DNA of 64,000 bases from Ascarosepion bandense (Eukaryota; Mollusca; Cephalopoda; Sepiida; Sepiidae). Position 1 is the first letter of the stretch. Every line of letters starts with the position of its first letter. The stretch covers positions 2,542,501-2,606,500 of the forward strand of contig JBBBDQ010001287.1 of assembly GCA_037127315.1 (NCBI GenBank), written 5' to 3'. A program made the position numbers and the translations under genes. The notes under the pieces are model-generated. The model had not been told where the DNA came from and did no database searches. It saw only the letters and a program-made list of their open reading frames with translations. Positions 22,300 to 32,583 of this stretch are shown here, in pieces.

Positions 22300-22801
22300 T
22301 TATTGGTTGGTTGTTTTGTTTTATGGCATATCAACCTCGGCGGGTCATTTTTTGCCAACTAATTTTTTTTAAATTTTATTTATTGCTGGTAATACCTTTT
22401 TCTTTCTACATTTTATTGTTGTTGTTGTATAAATTTTTGTGTCTAGTAATACTTTTTTCTTTTCCAGTATCAAGATTCATTGTGATTTGTTTTTAAGGGC
22501 AGGGTCCCCAAGTCCTACCCTGTTATTTAACCCATAACTGGAGGGAAAGGGCGGATTAATACCTTTCTCAAGTGTACCAGTGCTTAAGTGAATGCAGGGT
22601 ATTCAACTGGAATCCGAACTCGGCTCACCGATTTCTCTTTCCGAGCCGATATCCACTGCACCACAACGCACATCCGTCACTAAACGCTTACAGCACCTGG
22701 TATTCCCAAGCGGTCACCCATCTAAGTACTGACCAGGCTCAACAATACTTAACTTCGGTGATCGAGCGAGAACCGGTGTATTGATATGGCCGTAAGAACC
22801 A
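22300..22801 (-). mobile_element. 5S-SINE: chimeric 5S rRNA/tRNA-headed SINE, copy 1
   Basis: Read on the minus strand: a 5S rRNA-like head (22796-22686), then GTTTAGTGACGG, then the SINE-1 tRNA-like head with A box TGGTGCAGTGG and B box GTTCGGATTCC, SINE-1 body as far as GGGTTAAATAACAGG, then an unrelated tail ending AAACAAAACAACCAACCAA. Flanked by the 10-base duplication CTACTAATGA (22290-22299 and 22802-22811), which proves that the whole 502 bases inserted as one unit with the 5S part first. The tail resembles the 3' end of LINE-C. Comparable 5S-tRNA chimeras are known (AmnSINE1 of amniotes), but I do not know this one. Confidence 0.85.
22686..22796 (-). pseudogene. 5S rRNA-like head of 5S-SINE copy 1
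   Basis: Minus strand matches metazoan 5S rRNA along most of its length: TACGGCCATATCAATACACC, CCGAAGTTAAG, GAGCCTGGTCAGTACTTAGA, TGGGTGACCGCTTGGGAATA and CAGGTGCTGTAAGC. The box A, intermediate element and box C region used by TFIIIA are recognisable, so it may act as a type 1 polymerase III promoter. It is part of a SINE and not a ribosomal gene. Confidence 0.85.
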
Positions 22802-22905
22802 CTACTAATGAGTAGCGAGTTTGATCCTCACCGATTTCCCTATTTAAAATGTATCATTAAAACTAGCATTAAATGTTGACAGGCCGTAAAATCGACCGAC
22901 TATAC

Positions 22906-23461
22906 CAGGGGTTACCAAACATTTTAGAATCACGACCCACCACTTGTGACCACAATTTATGGTGACCCACTCAAATTTACTGGGTATAAACATTTTAACT
23001 TTTAATTATCAACATCTATAGTTTTTTAGTTTATATTTCTAGATAGCATTTATAAGTAGATATCTAACGTTTAGTCACAAAATTCTAACTTTTGATTGAA
23101 ATAACATAGACGTGGGAGCTGAGGGTGAACTGTATCTATATTATATCAAAATATAAAAAAAGAACATATATAACTATAATCAAAAGTAAAACTGTTAAAA
23201 CCGTTATTTATAAATAGGTAACAAATGATTTCTTTTTTTACGATGACGAATTATTAAATTGAGAACATGAACAATCCTGATTCGTTAAGCTCGTCATACT
23301 GCTTAATACAATAACAGCCTAGCAATGAAAGCCCGAACTATTTCAACAGATTGCGTTGAACAAAGGCTTATGCGTAATTCTAGTGTAACTTTTTACGACC
23401 CATTAACATTCCGCTTGAAATCCACCATTGAGTCGTGACCCATAATGTGGGAAACAGCTAG
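22906..23461. mobile_element. hAT-like non-autonomous DNA transposon
   Basis: Left end CAGGGGTTACCAAACATTTT followed by CACGACCCACC; right end, reverse complemented, CTGTTTCCCACATTATGGG followed by TCACGACTCA. These imperfect inverted ends and the CACGACCCA subterminal block resemble known hAT elements (ends of the type CAGGGGTTCCCAAAC). No transposase frame. I could not identify a convincing 8-base target duplication. Confidence 0.5.
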
Positions 23462-23465
23462 ATGG

Positions 23466-24072
23466 CTTAAGAGAAGGGTAGATCCGAAGGCGAAGTGGCA
23501 TAGCGAAGGAAGCATTCCAGAAGTTGAGTAAAGTATTATGAAACAGGACAATTTCGCTAGAAGACAGAACTGGATTGCTTTGTGATGTCAGTTATTCAAT
23601 ATGGCTTAATGCTGGACAATATCATCAAAGATGAAGAAAAGCTGAAATGAAGGCAGCAACTGAAATGTGTTTCTACAGAAGGATGCTGCGGATATCATGG
23701 ATCGAGCATGTGAGCAATGATGAGGTTTTGGAAATGATGGAAACGAAAAGGAAATTAATACTTAGCATCAGGAAGGGACAGCGTAATTTCCTGGGACATG
23801 CGATGAGGAAGGAGGTCTTGGAAAACCTAATACTAACAGGCCGGATAGAGGGGAAAAAGAGACAGGGGAAAGGATTTGAAGGCCCTAATAAAGTGGATGA
23901 TGGAACGAGGGTTGCGTGGTGTAACAGGAGAAGGAGTGCTAAGAGCCACCAGGGATAGGGAGACGTGGAAGGCCATGATCGCTTACGTCCTGAAGAGAGA
24001 GTGCACATAGAAGAAGAAGAAGAAGAAGAAGAAGAAGAAGAAGAAGAAGAAGAAGAAGAAGAAGAAGAAGAA
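23466..24072 (+). mobile_element. LINE-B 3' region ending in (GAA)n
   Basis: Starts in AGATCCGAAGGCGAAGTGGC (family RIGMAKEAFQKLSK region), passes through MCFYRRMLRISWIEHVSNDE and LGHAMRKEVLENLILTGRIE, and ends GCACATAGAAGAAG followed by about 60 bases of (GAA)n. The tail of short repeats instead of poly(A) is typical of RTE-type elements. Frameshifts and stops. Confidence 0.85.
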
Positions 24073-24253
24073 AACGCTACTGGAGAATTTAAATTGATAG
24101 AAATAGAGAGACGACGCAGTTTACGTTTTTCTTTGCGCAAATAGGGTTTTCTATTTTTTCTTTGGGAGTTATAAAGATTCAATGAAAGCATACAAAGTTT
24201 GGTAAATTGTTCAACAGGAACAAGCAGAAAAATTGAATATAACTACCAGAAAG

Positions 24254-24536
24254 ATCAGTCAAGTGCCATATGTGATACACGCTTTGGGCGAACATGTCTC
24301 AAAAGAGACATGTCTGACTGGGCAGAGGATTATTTCGCTGTATGTTGCCATTACTTTCTGCGGTAGACTGGTTGCCGACCAAAGCTATAGAACCCAATCT
24401 GTCCTATTATTTAACACATAACTGGAGGGAAGAGAGGGGTTAATACGTTTCCCAAGGGTATTTGTGCGAAAGTGAATGCAAGGATTTCAACTAGAATTTA
24501 GAGTCGGAGCCAACATCCATTGCACCACAAGGCACA
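24254..24536 (-). mobile_element. SINE-1, diverged
   Basis: Recognisable 3' end, central palindrome and body, but the tRNA-like head is eroded (GGTGCAATGG for the A box; B box mutated). Older than the other copies. Confidence 0.75.
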
Positions 24537-24704
24537 TTCTCAACACAACGCATATCCACCAGAAAGATAGTAATTCTAAAATACTTTACTCTGCTTCATT
24601 AATTAGCATGACCATTACGTCCTGTCAATGTCTCATAAATTATGGAACATTTTGTACGTGTGGAAAGAGTGGAAAAGTCATTAGTTGATTTCAATGAGAA
24701 AATT

Positions 24705-25459
24705 ATTGTTATTTTGTTTAGTTGTTTGTTTCACCAGCATATCTACCCTTTTGGGTCATTTAATGCTGTAGAATTTGTTTGGTTTTTGTTTACTGCTTGT
24801 TGACCTTTTGTGAGTATTGCTGTCGAGATATAAGTAGACGTGACGTGATTTGATGTGTGATGGTTATATGCTATCTCCTTTTGCAACTAAATATTGTTAT
24901 ATAATTTTGTTGCTTTTAGAAATTCTGAAAGGTCATTTCAGTCAGCTTTGTTGAAGATGTCTTTCAGATTGTTTTCTTGATAGTATCTTTATCGCATTTG
25001 TTCAAGATCTATGCAGCTTGTTAGTAGATGTTTCACTGTGTAGAGCTCCTGACATGGGATGCAAATTGGTGACAGCAGTGTGACCTATTTGAAGTCTAGT
25101 CATTACTATTTATTTTCTTCTTTACATTTTCCCATTTGAAATTTTAATTTCTATCTATTCTTTGAGGTTGTGTTTAAATTTGTAGAGTCTGTTATTTTTG
25201 CAGGAGTTCCACAACTCTTGCCATGTGGTTGTAATAAAGTTGTTGATTACAGGTTTGTAATCTGTGGGGTACTTTTATATCACTAATGTTGATGTTTAAT
25301 GATCTTTTAGTTGCTATGTCTACTTTTTCGTTTCCTCTGTGACCAACGTGGTTGGGAATCCAGCATAAAATATTTTTTTTGTTTTGAGTGATGAGGTTGA
25401 TTCTTTGTAGAAGATTGATGATCAGAGGGTTATTTAGATGTTTGATTTTTAGTACTATT
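24705..25459 (-). mobile_element. LINE-C 3' half with RNase H C-terminal part
   Basis: Minus strand. From 25459 the RNase H frame continues from the other half, with LCWIPNHVGHRG-type sequence and GNEKVDIATK (the D is the fourth catalytic-site position), to a stop at 25192. Further on come TRLQIGHTAVT and decayed zinc-knuckle-like sequence, then the 3' end at about 24712. The last 90 bases resemble the tail of 5S-SINE. Confidence 0.75.
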
Positions 25460-25464
25460 AACAC
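25192..25464 (-). pseudogene. LINE-C RNase H domain, C-terminal part
   Basis: The 90-residue frame ILCWIPNHVGHRGNEKVD is the conserved last block of LINE RNase H domains (usually WVPSHVGIRGNEKAD). RNase H degrades the RNA strand of the RNA-DNA hybrid during retrotransposition. The frame is cut by the LINE-B insertion at 25471-26058. Confidence 0.8.
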
Positions 25465-25470
25465 TGATAA

Positions 25471-26058
25471 GTGTTCTAACAGTAGATGGAAAGTGCGACA
25501 CGGAGATCCGAAGGCGAATTGGCATGGCTAAGGACGCGTTCCAGAAGATGAGCAAAATACTAACACACAGGAAAATCTCAATAGAAACGAAGAAAAGAGT
25601 TCTAGACTGCTACGTGATATCAGTTCTTCAATACGGCAGTGAATGCTGGACAATATCATCGAAAATGAGGACAAAACTGAAAGCGGCCGAAATATTGGTT
25701 CTACAGAAGGATGCTACGGATATCGTGGACTGAGCATACAAGCAACGACGAGGTGTTAGAAAGAATGGCAACAAAAAGAAAATTGATGCTGAGCATCAGG
25801 AAGAGATAATTGAAGTTCCTGGGACATGCAGTGAGGAAGGAGAGCCTGGAGAACCTGATACTGACTGGTCAGATAGAAGGAAGGAGAGACAGAGGAAGGC
25901 AGCGGATAACATATTTGCAGGGCCTGATCAGGTGGTTGAGGGAACGGGGGTTGCCAGGAGCATCAGGAGCAAACATACTGAGATCCACAAGGGATAGGGA
26001 GACGTGGAGAGCCATGATCACCTACGTCCTGAAGGGACAGGGCACATAGAAGAAGAAG
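25471..26058 (+). mobile_element. LINE-B insertion with 11-bp target duplication
   Basis: Flanked by AACACTGATAA (25460-25470 and 26059-26069). Contains the C-terminal region in two frames: RIGMAKDAFQKMSKILTHRK, LDCYVISVLQYGSECWTISS, then LGHAVRKESLENLILTGQIE, and ends GGGCACATAGAAGAAGAA. A 5'-truncated insertion into the RNase H frame of LINE-C. Confidence 0.9.
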
Positions 26059-26069
26059 AACACTGATAA

Positions 26070-26415
26070 TGAGTCTGAAAATATATATTTGTTGAGGTTA
26101 AGTTCGAGTATGAGGTCTAAAGCTAAGTTTATGGCTGTAGCTTCAGCACTGAAAATTGATGTATGGTCTGGTAGGCGTTTTTGGAGTGTGATGTTGTTAA
26201 AGATGGCTGCACTTCCTACTTTATTCCTGTCTTTAGAGCCGTCTGTGGAAATTTGTGTCCAGTTGGAATGTTGTTCTAGGATCTTATTTAAATTATTGAA
26301 ATAAGTTGAGGGATGTGTATTAGATTTGGAGCATTTTGTTAATTCTAGAATGATTTCGATTTGTTTTAGTAGCCAAGGTGTGTATTCAGTGAGTTTGGAT
26401 TTGTGAGGAAGATAG
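26070..26415 (-). pseudogene. LINE-C RNase H domain, N-terminal part
   Basis: Minus strand, open throughout: LTEYTPWLLKQIEIILEL, NWTQISTDGSKDRNKVGSAA (first catalytic D in TDGSK), FSAEATAINLALDLI (catalytic E) and KYIFSDSLSV (third catalytic D in SDS). The frame runs straight into 25459 once the LINE-B insertion is skipped. All four acidic positions are present across the two halves. A LINE-A tail abuts it at 26421. Confidence 0.85.
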
Positions 26416-26420
26416 AAGTG

Positions 26421-27062
26421 AAGACATTTTTTTTTTAATCATTTCACCCCGAGCAAGGCGGAAACGCCACTGATGTGCAGGGGGCTACATAAATGTAAAA
26501 AGATTAATTAGAAAAGAGTGAGGAGTACAAACTAGTTAGAAAGGAACAATAGAAAGCTGAGAAACAGGTGCGATGACAGATACATAGGTGGAGAGAAAGG
26601 GAAGGTTATACAGGGGAGGGGAGAGAGCTAGAGGCCAGTGGTTAGTAGATGAGTATTAACTTTGCATTTAAATTTCTGGAGGTTGTAGCCGTCAGGAAAG
26701 CAAGAATACGGGAGTGAGTTCCACAGGCGGGAAGTGCGAGTAAGGAAGCTGCAGGAGTAGAATTGTCGTCTGCATTTGGCTAACCTGACTGTGAATGGGT
26801 GGGACCCAGTTGCCAGTCTGGTTGCACGAGTAAACACCTGTTGAGGAGGCATCAGTGACTTACGCTCATCTGAGCAGAAGCCATGAAAGTATTTATAGAA
26901 GAGACAGAGGGAGGCCACATTTCGACGATGGGAAAGTGGCTGCAGTCGAGTCGCCAGATCAGTACCTATCACATTACAGACTCTCCTTTGGAGCTTGTCA
27001 AGAACACTGAGGAGAACGGCAGGGGCACCTGACCATAAATGGCAGCAGTACTCCATACACGG
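26421..27062 (-). mobile_element. LINE-A, 5'-truncated, open C-terminal frame
   Basis: Poly(T) start, 3' UTR, then a 142-codon frame (27056-26628): MEYCCHLWSGAPAVLLSVLD, HRRNVASLCLFYKYFHGFCS, FLTRTSRLWNSLPYSC. Its tail adjoins the RNase H frame of LINE-C. The frame starts only because of truncation; no functional protein is expected. Confidence 0.85.
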
Positions 27063-27405
27063 ATAGAAAGAGGGAGAGAGAGAGAGAGAAAGAGAGAGAG
27101 AGAAAGAGAGAAAGAGGAATAGTATTCAGCTGATACGAAAAGATACTACAATTTGATCTCAGCCAAAAGTCCTAGAACTGTAGCGACATTTTTCAAACAT
27201 TATTAAAACAATGAAGACTGAGCAAAGTAATCGCCAAAAATCCCAATTACCATGAATTAAATAGAATAACAACGTCGGCTGAATTATTTTTAAATCATTT
27301 TCAAGAGAAATGTATATAAGAAGAGGATTTGGCGAGAAAGAAAGAAAGAAAGAAAGAAAGAGAGAAAGAAAGAGAGAAAGAAAGAAAGAAAGAAAGAGAG
27401 AAGGG
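27063..27405. repeat. (GA)n and (GAAA)n with unique spacer
   Basis: GA-rich run at 27063-27116 directly at the 5' end of LINE-A, and GAAA run at 27335-27402. Confidence 0.85.
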
Positions 27406-27840
27406 AAGATAAAAAATTAAAATAACGTCTCTTGCTCATACGTCATAAATATTGAAATGTTTCATTTAATCGCGTGTAAAAAGGGGCAAAGACATTAATT
27501 TCAGCTTGATTTCAGTAAAAAATGCAAGAAGTCAATAAAGAAGGGAAGATGTTTAACGACTGTTTTATTGAAATTAAAAAAAATATCAAAGTTGAGTCTT
27601 TTCATATATACCGTCTTTCTTCTTAAAATAACGAGAGACATTCAAATTCATGATTGCTATTGCAATATTTTGTTAAAGTTGTTAAGCTCAAATATGAAAC
27701 GATGCAACAGGGGAATTTCTAAGTATGTATTACCGTCCTGCAACTCGCCATTAGCTTATTCTCTTATTGACTGAAGAATTAATAAAATAAATAAATAGGA
27801 AAACCATAAAATATTCACGGTTCTTTCCATTATATTTTAA
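27406..27840. other. unassigned AT-rich sequence
   Basis: No repeat or coding signal recognised. Confidence 0.5.
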
Positions 27841-28328
27841 CTAGCAGTATAACCCGGCGTTGCTCGGGTGTAATGAAAGCTTTAAAAATAATCCATGGTC
27901 CTGGAGCTCAGACTCAGCCTAAAAAATATTTGTGTGAAGTTTAGTGAGAAGCGGATAAAAATTGTGGATTTGTATAAAGGACATACAGACAGATAAACAG
28001 ACACACACACACAAAACATTTTGCCTTATATATATATATTTTGCCTTATATATATATATATGTATATATTATCGATTTTCTGCACTATTGTAAGAACTGC
28101 AACCTTGAAACTTCTGAATATCGTTTATCTCTTTGTCTATGAGTGTATCATATTTGATTAAAATCGGACCACTCCTTCTATAACCCGATTTTGTCGATTA
28201 TCGATGTTCGATATTTATCGGGGGTACCACGACACTAATCCTAGCTAAGAACACTCGCAGACGCTTATAGTACAAGTGTGTAAACTTTTAAGAAAATCGC
28301 TTCAGCCGTTTCGGAGTCTATAGGTAAC

Positions 28329-28380
<52 letters not shown>

Positions 28381-28411
28381 ACAAAGTCCCATTTATAAAA
28401 TATGTTTAGAT
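27841..28411 (-). mobile_element. Hel-1 Helitron-like copy with internal deletion
   Basis: Minus strand 3' end is ACCCGAGCAACGCCGGGTTA then ACTGCTAG followed by T, with the hairpin preserved. Right half is shortened to about 180 bases; the left half ends with (TG)n and TATAAATGGGACTTTG and starts ATCTAAAC. Confidence 0.7.
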
Positions 28412-28680
28412 ATTGCATTCTTATTCACATCCCATGAATAAAATGTAACAATATTTCTGCGATAGTTTATGTTAGAAGTTGACCAGCTTGTCTGACAGAA
28501 CTTTTCTACTGAGTAGCGAATTTGATCCTCACCGAGTCGTGGCCATATGCCGTAACGCAATAATCATCTTAGTACATAAGTAATAGAGTTAGATTCGTAA
28601 ACAACAGCAATTAATGACCAGAGCAAAAGGTAAAAAGTAAATGGGACGATGACGACCAAAAGAACGCATTTAGAAATCGG

Positions 28681-29200
28681 AACATAACAGGTGGTGGGAG
28701 AGAAGAGGAGAAAGAAGAAGTGGAGGAGGAGGAGGAGGAGGAAGAAGAAGAGAGAGAGAGAGAGGGGAAGAGAAAGAAGAAGAGAGAAGGGAGCAAGTAA
28801 AGGAGAAAGTGAAGGCGTGAGAGAAATAAAGAGAAGAAGATAAAGAGGAGGAGGAATAGGAGGAGGAAGAAGAGGATGGAGAGAAAGAGAAAAAAGAGGA
28901 TGGAGAAGAGGAAAAGGAGAATGTGGTCGGAGTGAAGGAGGGAGAGGCGGAGAAAGAGAACATGGAGAGAAGAGAGAAGAAAGAGGGTGAGAAAGAGAAG
29001 GAGGGGAAAGGAAGAAGTAGAGGAGGAGCGAGTTGAGGAGAATGTAAAGGAGGATGAAAAGAAAAGAGAAGAGGAGAAATAGGAGGAGGGATGGAAGGAG
29101 GAAGAGGAGGAGGAAAAGTAGGAAGGAGAGGAAGGGGATGAGGAGAAAAAGGAAAGGAAAGAAGGAAAAAGTAGAAGAAGGAGGACGATGAGATGAGAAC
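28681..29200. repeat. purine-rich (GGA/GAA)n tract
   Basis: Irregular GGAGGA, GAAGAA and GAGAGA mixture over 500 bases. Long minus-strand frames rich in S, P, F and L are artefacts. Confidence 0.85.
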
Positions 29201-29555
29201 GTCAAGAAACATTTGGAGGTAGGAGTACTTTAAAGAAAGGACACTGTGAGGGGGTAAACTGATGAAGGGTACGGGTCGTTTAAAAGGGGCAGAGGGAAGA
29301 TCTCCTTAATAGAAAAAGTAGGGAATGTGAAGGGGGTGGAGGAAGAAGATGAAAAATTCGAGATGAAGAAATGTAAATGGTTTGACGTATAAAAGGAAAG
29401 TGATGACGAATACAGCAGAAATAAGTTGAGAAAACCAAATGGATGATTTGTCATGTAGATAAGGAATAGAAAACAATTTCGGGCTGAAGGTGAAGAAAAA
29501 GAAGAATGAATGAATGAATGAGCTGGTGTGTAGGTAACCAAGACAAAGCCCTTTG
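29201..29555. other. purine-biased unassigned sequence
   Basis: G/A-biased but not periodic. No recognisable feature. Confidence 0.5.
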
Positions 29556-29700
29556 TAAAAGAAGAAGAAGAAGAAGAAGAAGAAGAAGAAGAAGAAGGAA
29601 GCTATATGAATGAATGATTTAACATCTAATCAAGGAAGAAAAGGCACATTGAGAAAGAAGAAGAAGAAGAAGAAGAAGAAGAAGAAGAAGAAGAAGAAGG
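29556..29700. repeat. two (GAA)n microsatellites
   Basis: Runs at 29558-29596 and 29657-29699. Confidence 0.9.
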
Positions 29701-29829
29701 AGATAATGATGATGTTGATGATGAACAACAATAACAACAAGAAAGATTGGTTTAAAAAGTTTATGAATGAATGAATAAATGATCAAATATCTAAACAGGG
29801 AAAAGAAAACATATTAGGAAAGAAGTTTA

Positions 29830-30493
29830 TAATTATTATTATAAAGAAGAAGATATGTAGAGGAGAAGAAGGATGCTGCTGATGATTATTATTATTATTA
29901 TTGTGAGTGAAGAGGAAGAAGAGTTTGATCTGTAGAGAGGAACGAGAAAGCATACTGCTGCTGCTGCTGCTGATGATGATGATGATGAAGATGATGAAAA
30001 AGCGTGATAATAGTTAAGAAAAACGAGAGTGCACATTGTTGATGATGAAAAAGAGTGATAAAGCGTTAAGAAGAACGAGAAAGCACATTGATTATGATGA
30101 TGTTAATGATGATGATGATGATGATGATAAAGAAGAAAAAGAGTGATAATATTTAAGAAAATCGATAAAGCACATTGATGATGATGATGATGATGAGGCG
30201 GCAGAAAAACAGTGCTAAATAGTTAAGAAGAACGAGAACGCGTATAGATAAAAGCATATTGATGCTGTTGATGATGATGATGATGAAAATGAGTGATAAA
30301 TGTTCATTAAGGAGAACAAGAAAGCATACTGATGATGATGATGATGATGAAAATGTGTGATAAATGTTGATTAAGGAGAACAAGAAAGCATATTGATGAT
30401 GATGCTGTTGGTGATGATGATGATGATGATGATGAAAATGAGTGATAAATGTTGATTAAGGAGAACAAGAAAGCATATTGATGGTGATGCTGT

Positions 30494-30524
<31 letters not shown>

Positions 30525-30660
30525 AAGGTGTGATAAATGTTGATTAAGGAGAACAAGAAAGCATATTGATGGTGATGCTGTCGATGTTCATGATGATGAT
30601 GATGATGATGATGATGAAAAAGTGTGATAAAAAGAGTTGATTAGAGAGAGCGAGAATGCA
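29830..30660. repeat. (GAT)n array with 85-95-bp higher-order unit
   Basis: GAT/ATG runs alternate with about nine copies of a module TGTGATAAATGTTGATTAAG + GAGAACAAGAAAGCATATTG. Modules near 30300-30560 are nearly identical; those to the left are more diverged. Same architecture as the GAAA array at 13-14.6 kb. Confidence 0.85.
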
Positions 30661-30795
30661 TACAGATACTGCGGAAGAGACATGGAGAAAAAAAATTAAT
30701 TGAATGAATGAATGAAGGAAAGAAGGAAAGAAGAAAGAAAGAAAGAAAGTGTACCTATACAGAAATGAATTATACAATATATAATTAAAGCAACA

Positions 30796-31191
30796 ATGAC
30801 TAGCTGTATAAAGAAGAAAAGGAAAATATATGCTGAGCAAGAAGAAGAAGGAAAAAGAAAAAGGAGAAGAAGAATATTCGATATCGGTTTATACCAAGAG
30901 AATGAAGGCGGTGAAGCGGGCCTGAAAATGTGGATTAGAAGAAGACCAAAAATAGCTGTAGAGATTTCAACGTTAATGATTTCAGTTCTTTGGGCTGCAA
31001 ATTCCGAATCTTCCATCGGCAAGGAACTCATTAACCGATTTTGGAACTATGATCAGATAAGGAAGGCATTTTGTCTTGAAGAAAATAAATCCTACCTCAA
31101 TTTGCCATTCCCATCAACCTTCGCCGCCCCTGCCGTCACCAGCAGGAGAACCAGTGGCGAAGCCACCATTAGGATCAACACAACAACTTAG
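30796..31191 (+). CDS. unrecognised 131-codon open frame
   Basis: Starts MTSCIKKKRKIYAEQEEEGK, a very basic KRKRRRR stretch, then WIRRRPKIAVEISTLMISVL and NRFWNYDQIRKAFCLEEN, ending ATIRINTTT. Composition is more protein-like than the surrounding repeat frames, but the N-terminal part is purine-rich and could be chance. I recognise no domain, and see no splice or promoter evidence. Could be an exon or a transposon fragment. Confidence 0.15.
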   Translation: MTSCIKKKRKIYAEQEEEGKRKRRRRIFDIGLYQENEGGEAGLKMWIRRRPKIAVEISTLMISVLWAANSESSIGKELINRFWNYDQIRKAFCLEENKSYLNLPFPSTFAAPAVTSRRTSGEATIRINTTT

Positions 31192-31588
31192 TAGTAGTAG
31201 TAGTAATGTTGGCGGTGGCGGCGGAGGTAGAGGTGTATGATTAATTCTAACATTGATGGTGTTGGAGGTAGTGGTGGTGGTGGTTATCGTCGTCGTTGTA
31301 GTGGTAGCGTTGAGACCTTAAGGATTAACTGAAAAACAGTTTTATTAGATATTCACGCGTTCAAATTGGCAGTGCCAACTGTCTTTGAATAAAACATCTG
31401 CCTCGGAACAGAAAATGCATTCATCTGTATAAAAACAGAAAATAAACAAAAATAAAAGATAGATTAAAAAAAAAAAAAAGCAATGTAAAGTTTTGTTACA
31501 TCCACCCGGTGGGTAAGAGAATAACACGCCCCCACCATAAATTCAGCATCGGAGATCTACCCGATTTGCAACTTTATAACGAACAGAA
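31192..31588. other. (AGT)n and GGT-rich tract, then unassigned
   Basis: TAGTAGTAG run at 31190 and GGTGGCGGCGGAGG-type sequence to 31305; the rest is unique, with an A run at 31465. Confidence 0.6.
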
Positions 31589-31852
31589 TGTGCGTTGTGG
31601 GTGCAGTGGATATCGAACCAAGTTCAAATTCTAGTTAAATTCGTTGCATTCACTTACGCGCAAATACCCTTGGGAAATGTATTAATTCGTCTTTTCCTTC
31701 CAGTTATGGGTTAAATAACATGACACTGGATTCTTAAACCTTGGTTAGTAACTAGTCCAACGCAGAAAGTAATAGCAATCTACTGCTGGAAAATCTTCTA
31801 CCAAGTTAAAGTCTCTTACGAGACATGATGGCCCAAGTGTGTATCACTATTT
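31589..31852 (+). mobile_element. SINE-1, diverged, head shortened
   Basis: A box region GGGTGCAGTGG followed by a deletion that brings the B box (AAGTTCAAATTC) within 20 bases. Body and 3' part recognisable. The deletion between the boxes would disturb polymerase III promoter spacing. Confidence 0.75.
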
Positions 31853-32583
31853 TTTTTTATCGTTTCACACCAAGCAAGGCGGTACCGCCACTCATGTAGA
31901 GGGGGCGACATATGACTAAATGTTTAGTCAGGAGGAGAGTGAAAATAAAGACGAAACAGTTATAGAGGATGTCAGAAAAAGGGCAAGAGATGGATGGAAA
32001 CACAGGTGTGAAGACAGTTGCGAAAGTAGAGTGAAAGGAAAAGAACAAGATATACGGGGTGATGTAGAAAAAACTGGAGTCAAGTAGATAAGAGATTGGA
32101 ATTGACATCACATTTAAATTCCTGGAATACAGGTGTGATAACAGTTGCAAAGGTGGAAAGAAAGGAAAGGATATACAGGGTGGTGTAGAAAGAACTAGAA
32201 TCAAGTGGTTAAGAGATGAGTATTGACATTGCATTTAAATTTCTGGGGGTTGCAGCCGTCAAGAAAGCAAGAATATGGAAACGAGTTCCACAGGCGGGAA
32301 GTGCGAGAAAAGATGCTCTAGGAGTAGAATTTGGTTGAATCTAACTGTGAATAAGTGGGACTCAGTTGCCAATCTGGCTGCACGAGTAAACACCTGTTGC
32401 AGAGGTTCAGTGATTTAAGTTCGTTGGAGCAGAAGCCATGAAAGTATTTATAGAACAGACAAAGTGAAGCCACATACCGTCGGTGGGGAAGTGGCTGGAG
32501 TCGAGCAAGTCGGTACCTATCACATTACTGATTCTCCTTTGGAACCTGTCAATAACACTGAGATGAACAGCAGGGGCGCCTGA

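Noticed and set aside
22686..22796. Functional 5S rRNA gene
   Set aside because: Shortened, with stem-changing substitutions, lacks a terminator directly after it and is part of a SINE with target duplications.
28564..29212. Overlapping long frames rich in S, P and L
   Set aside because: Opposite strand of a GGA/GAA tract, no conserved motif.
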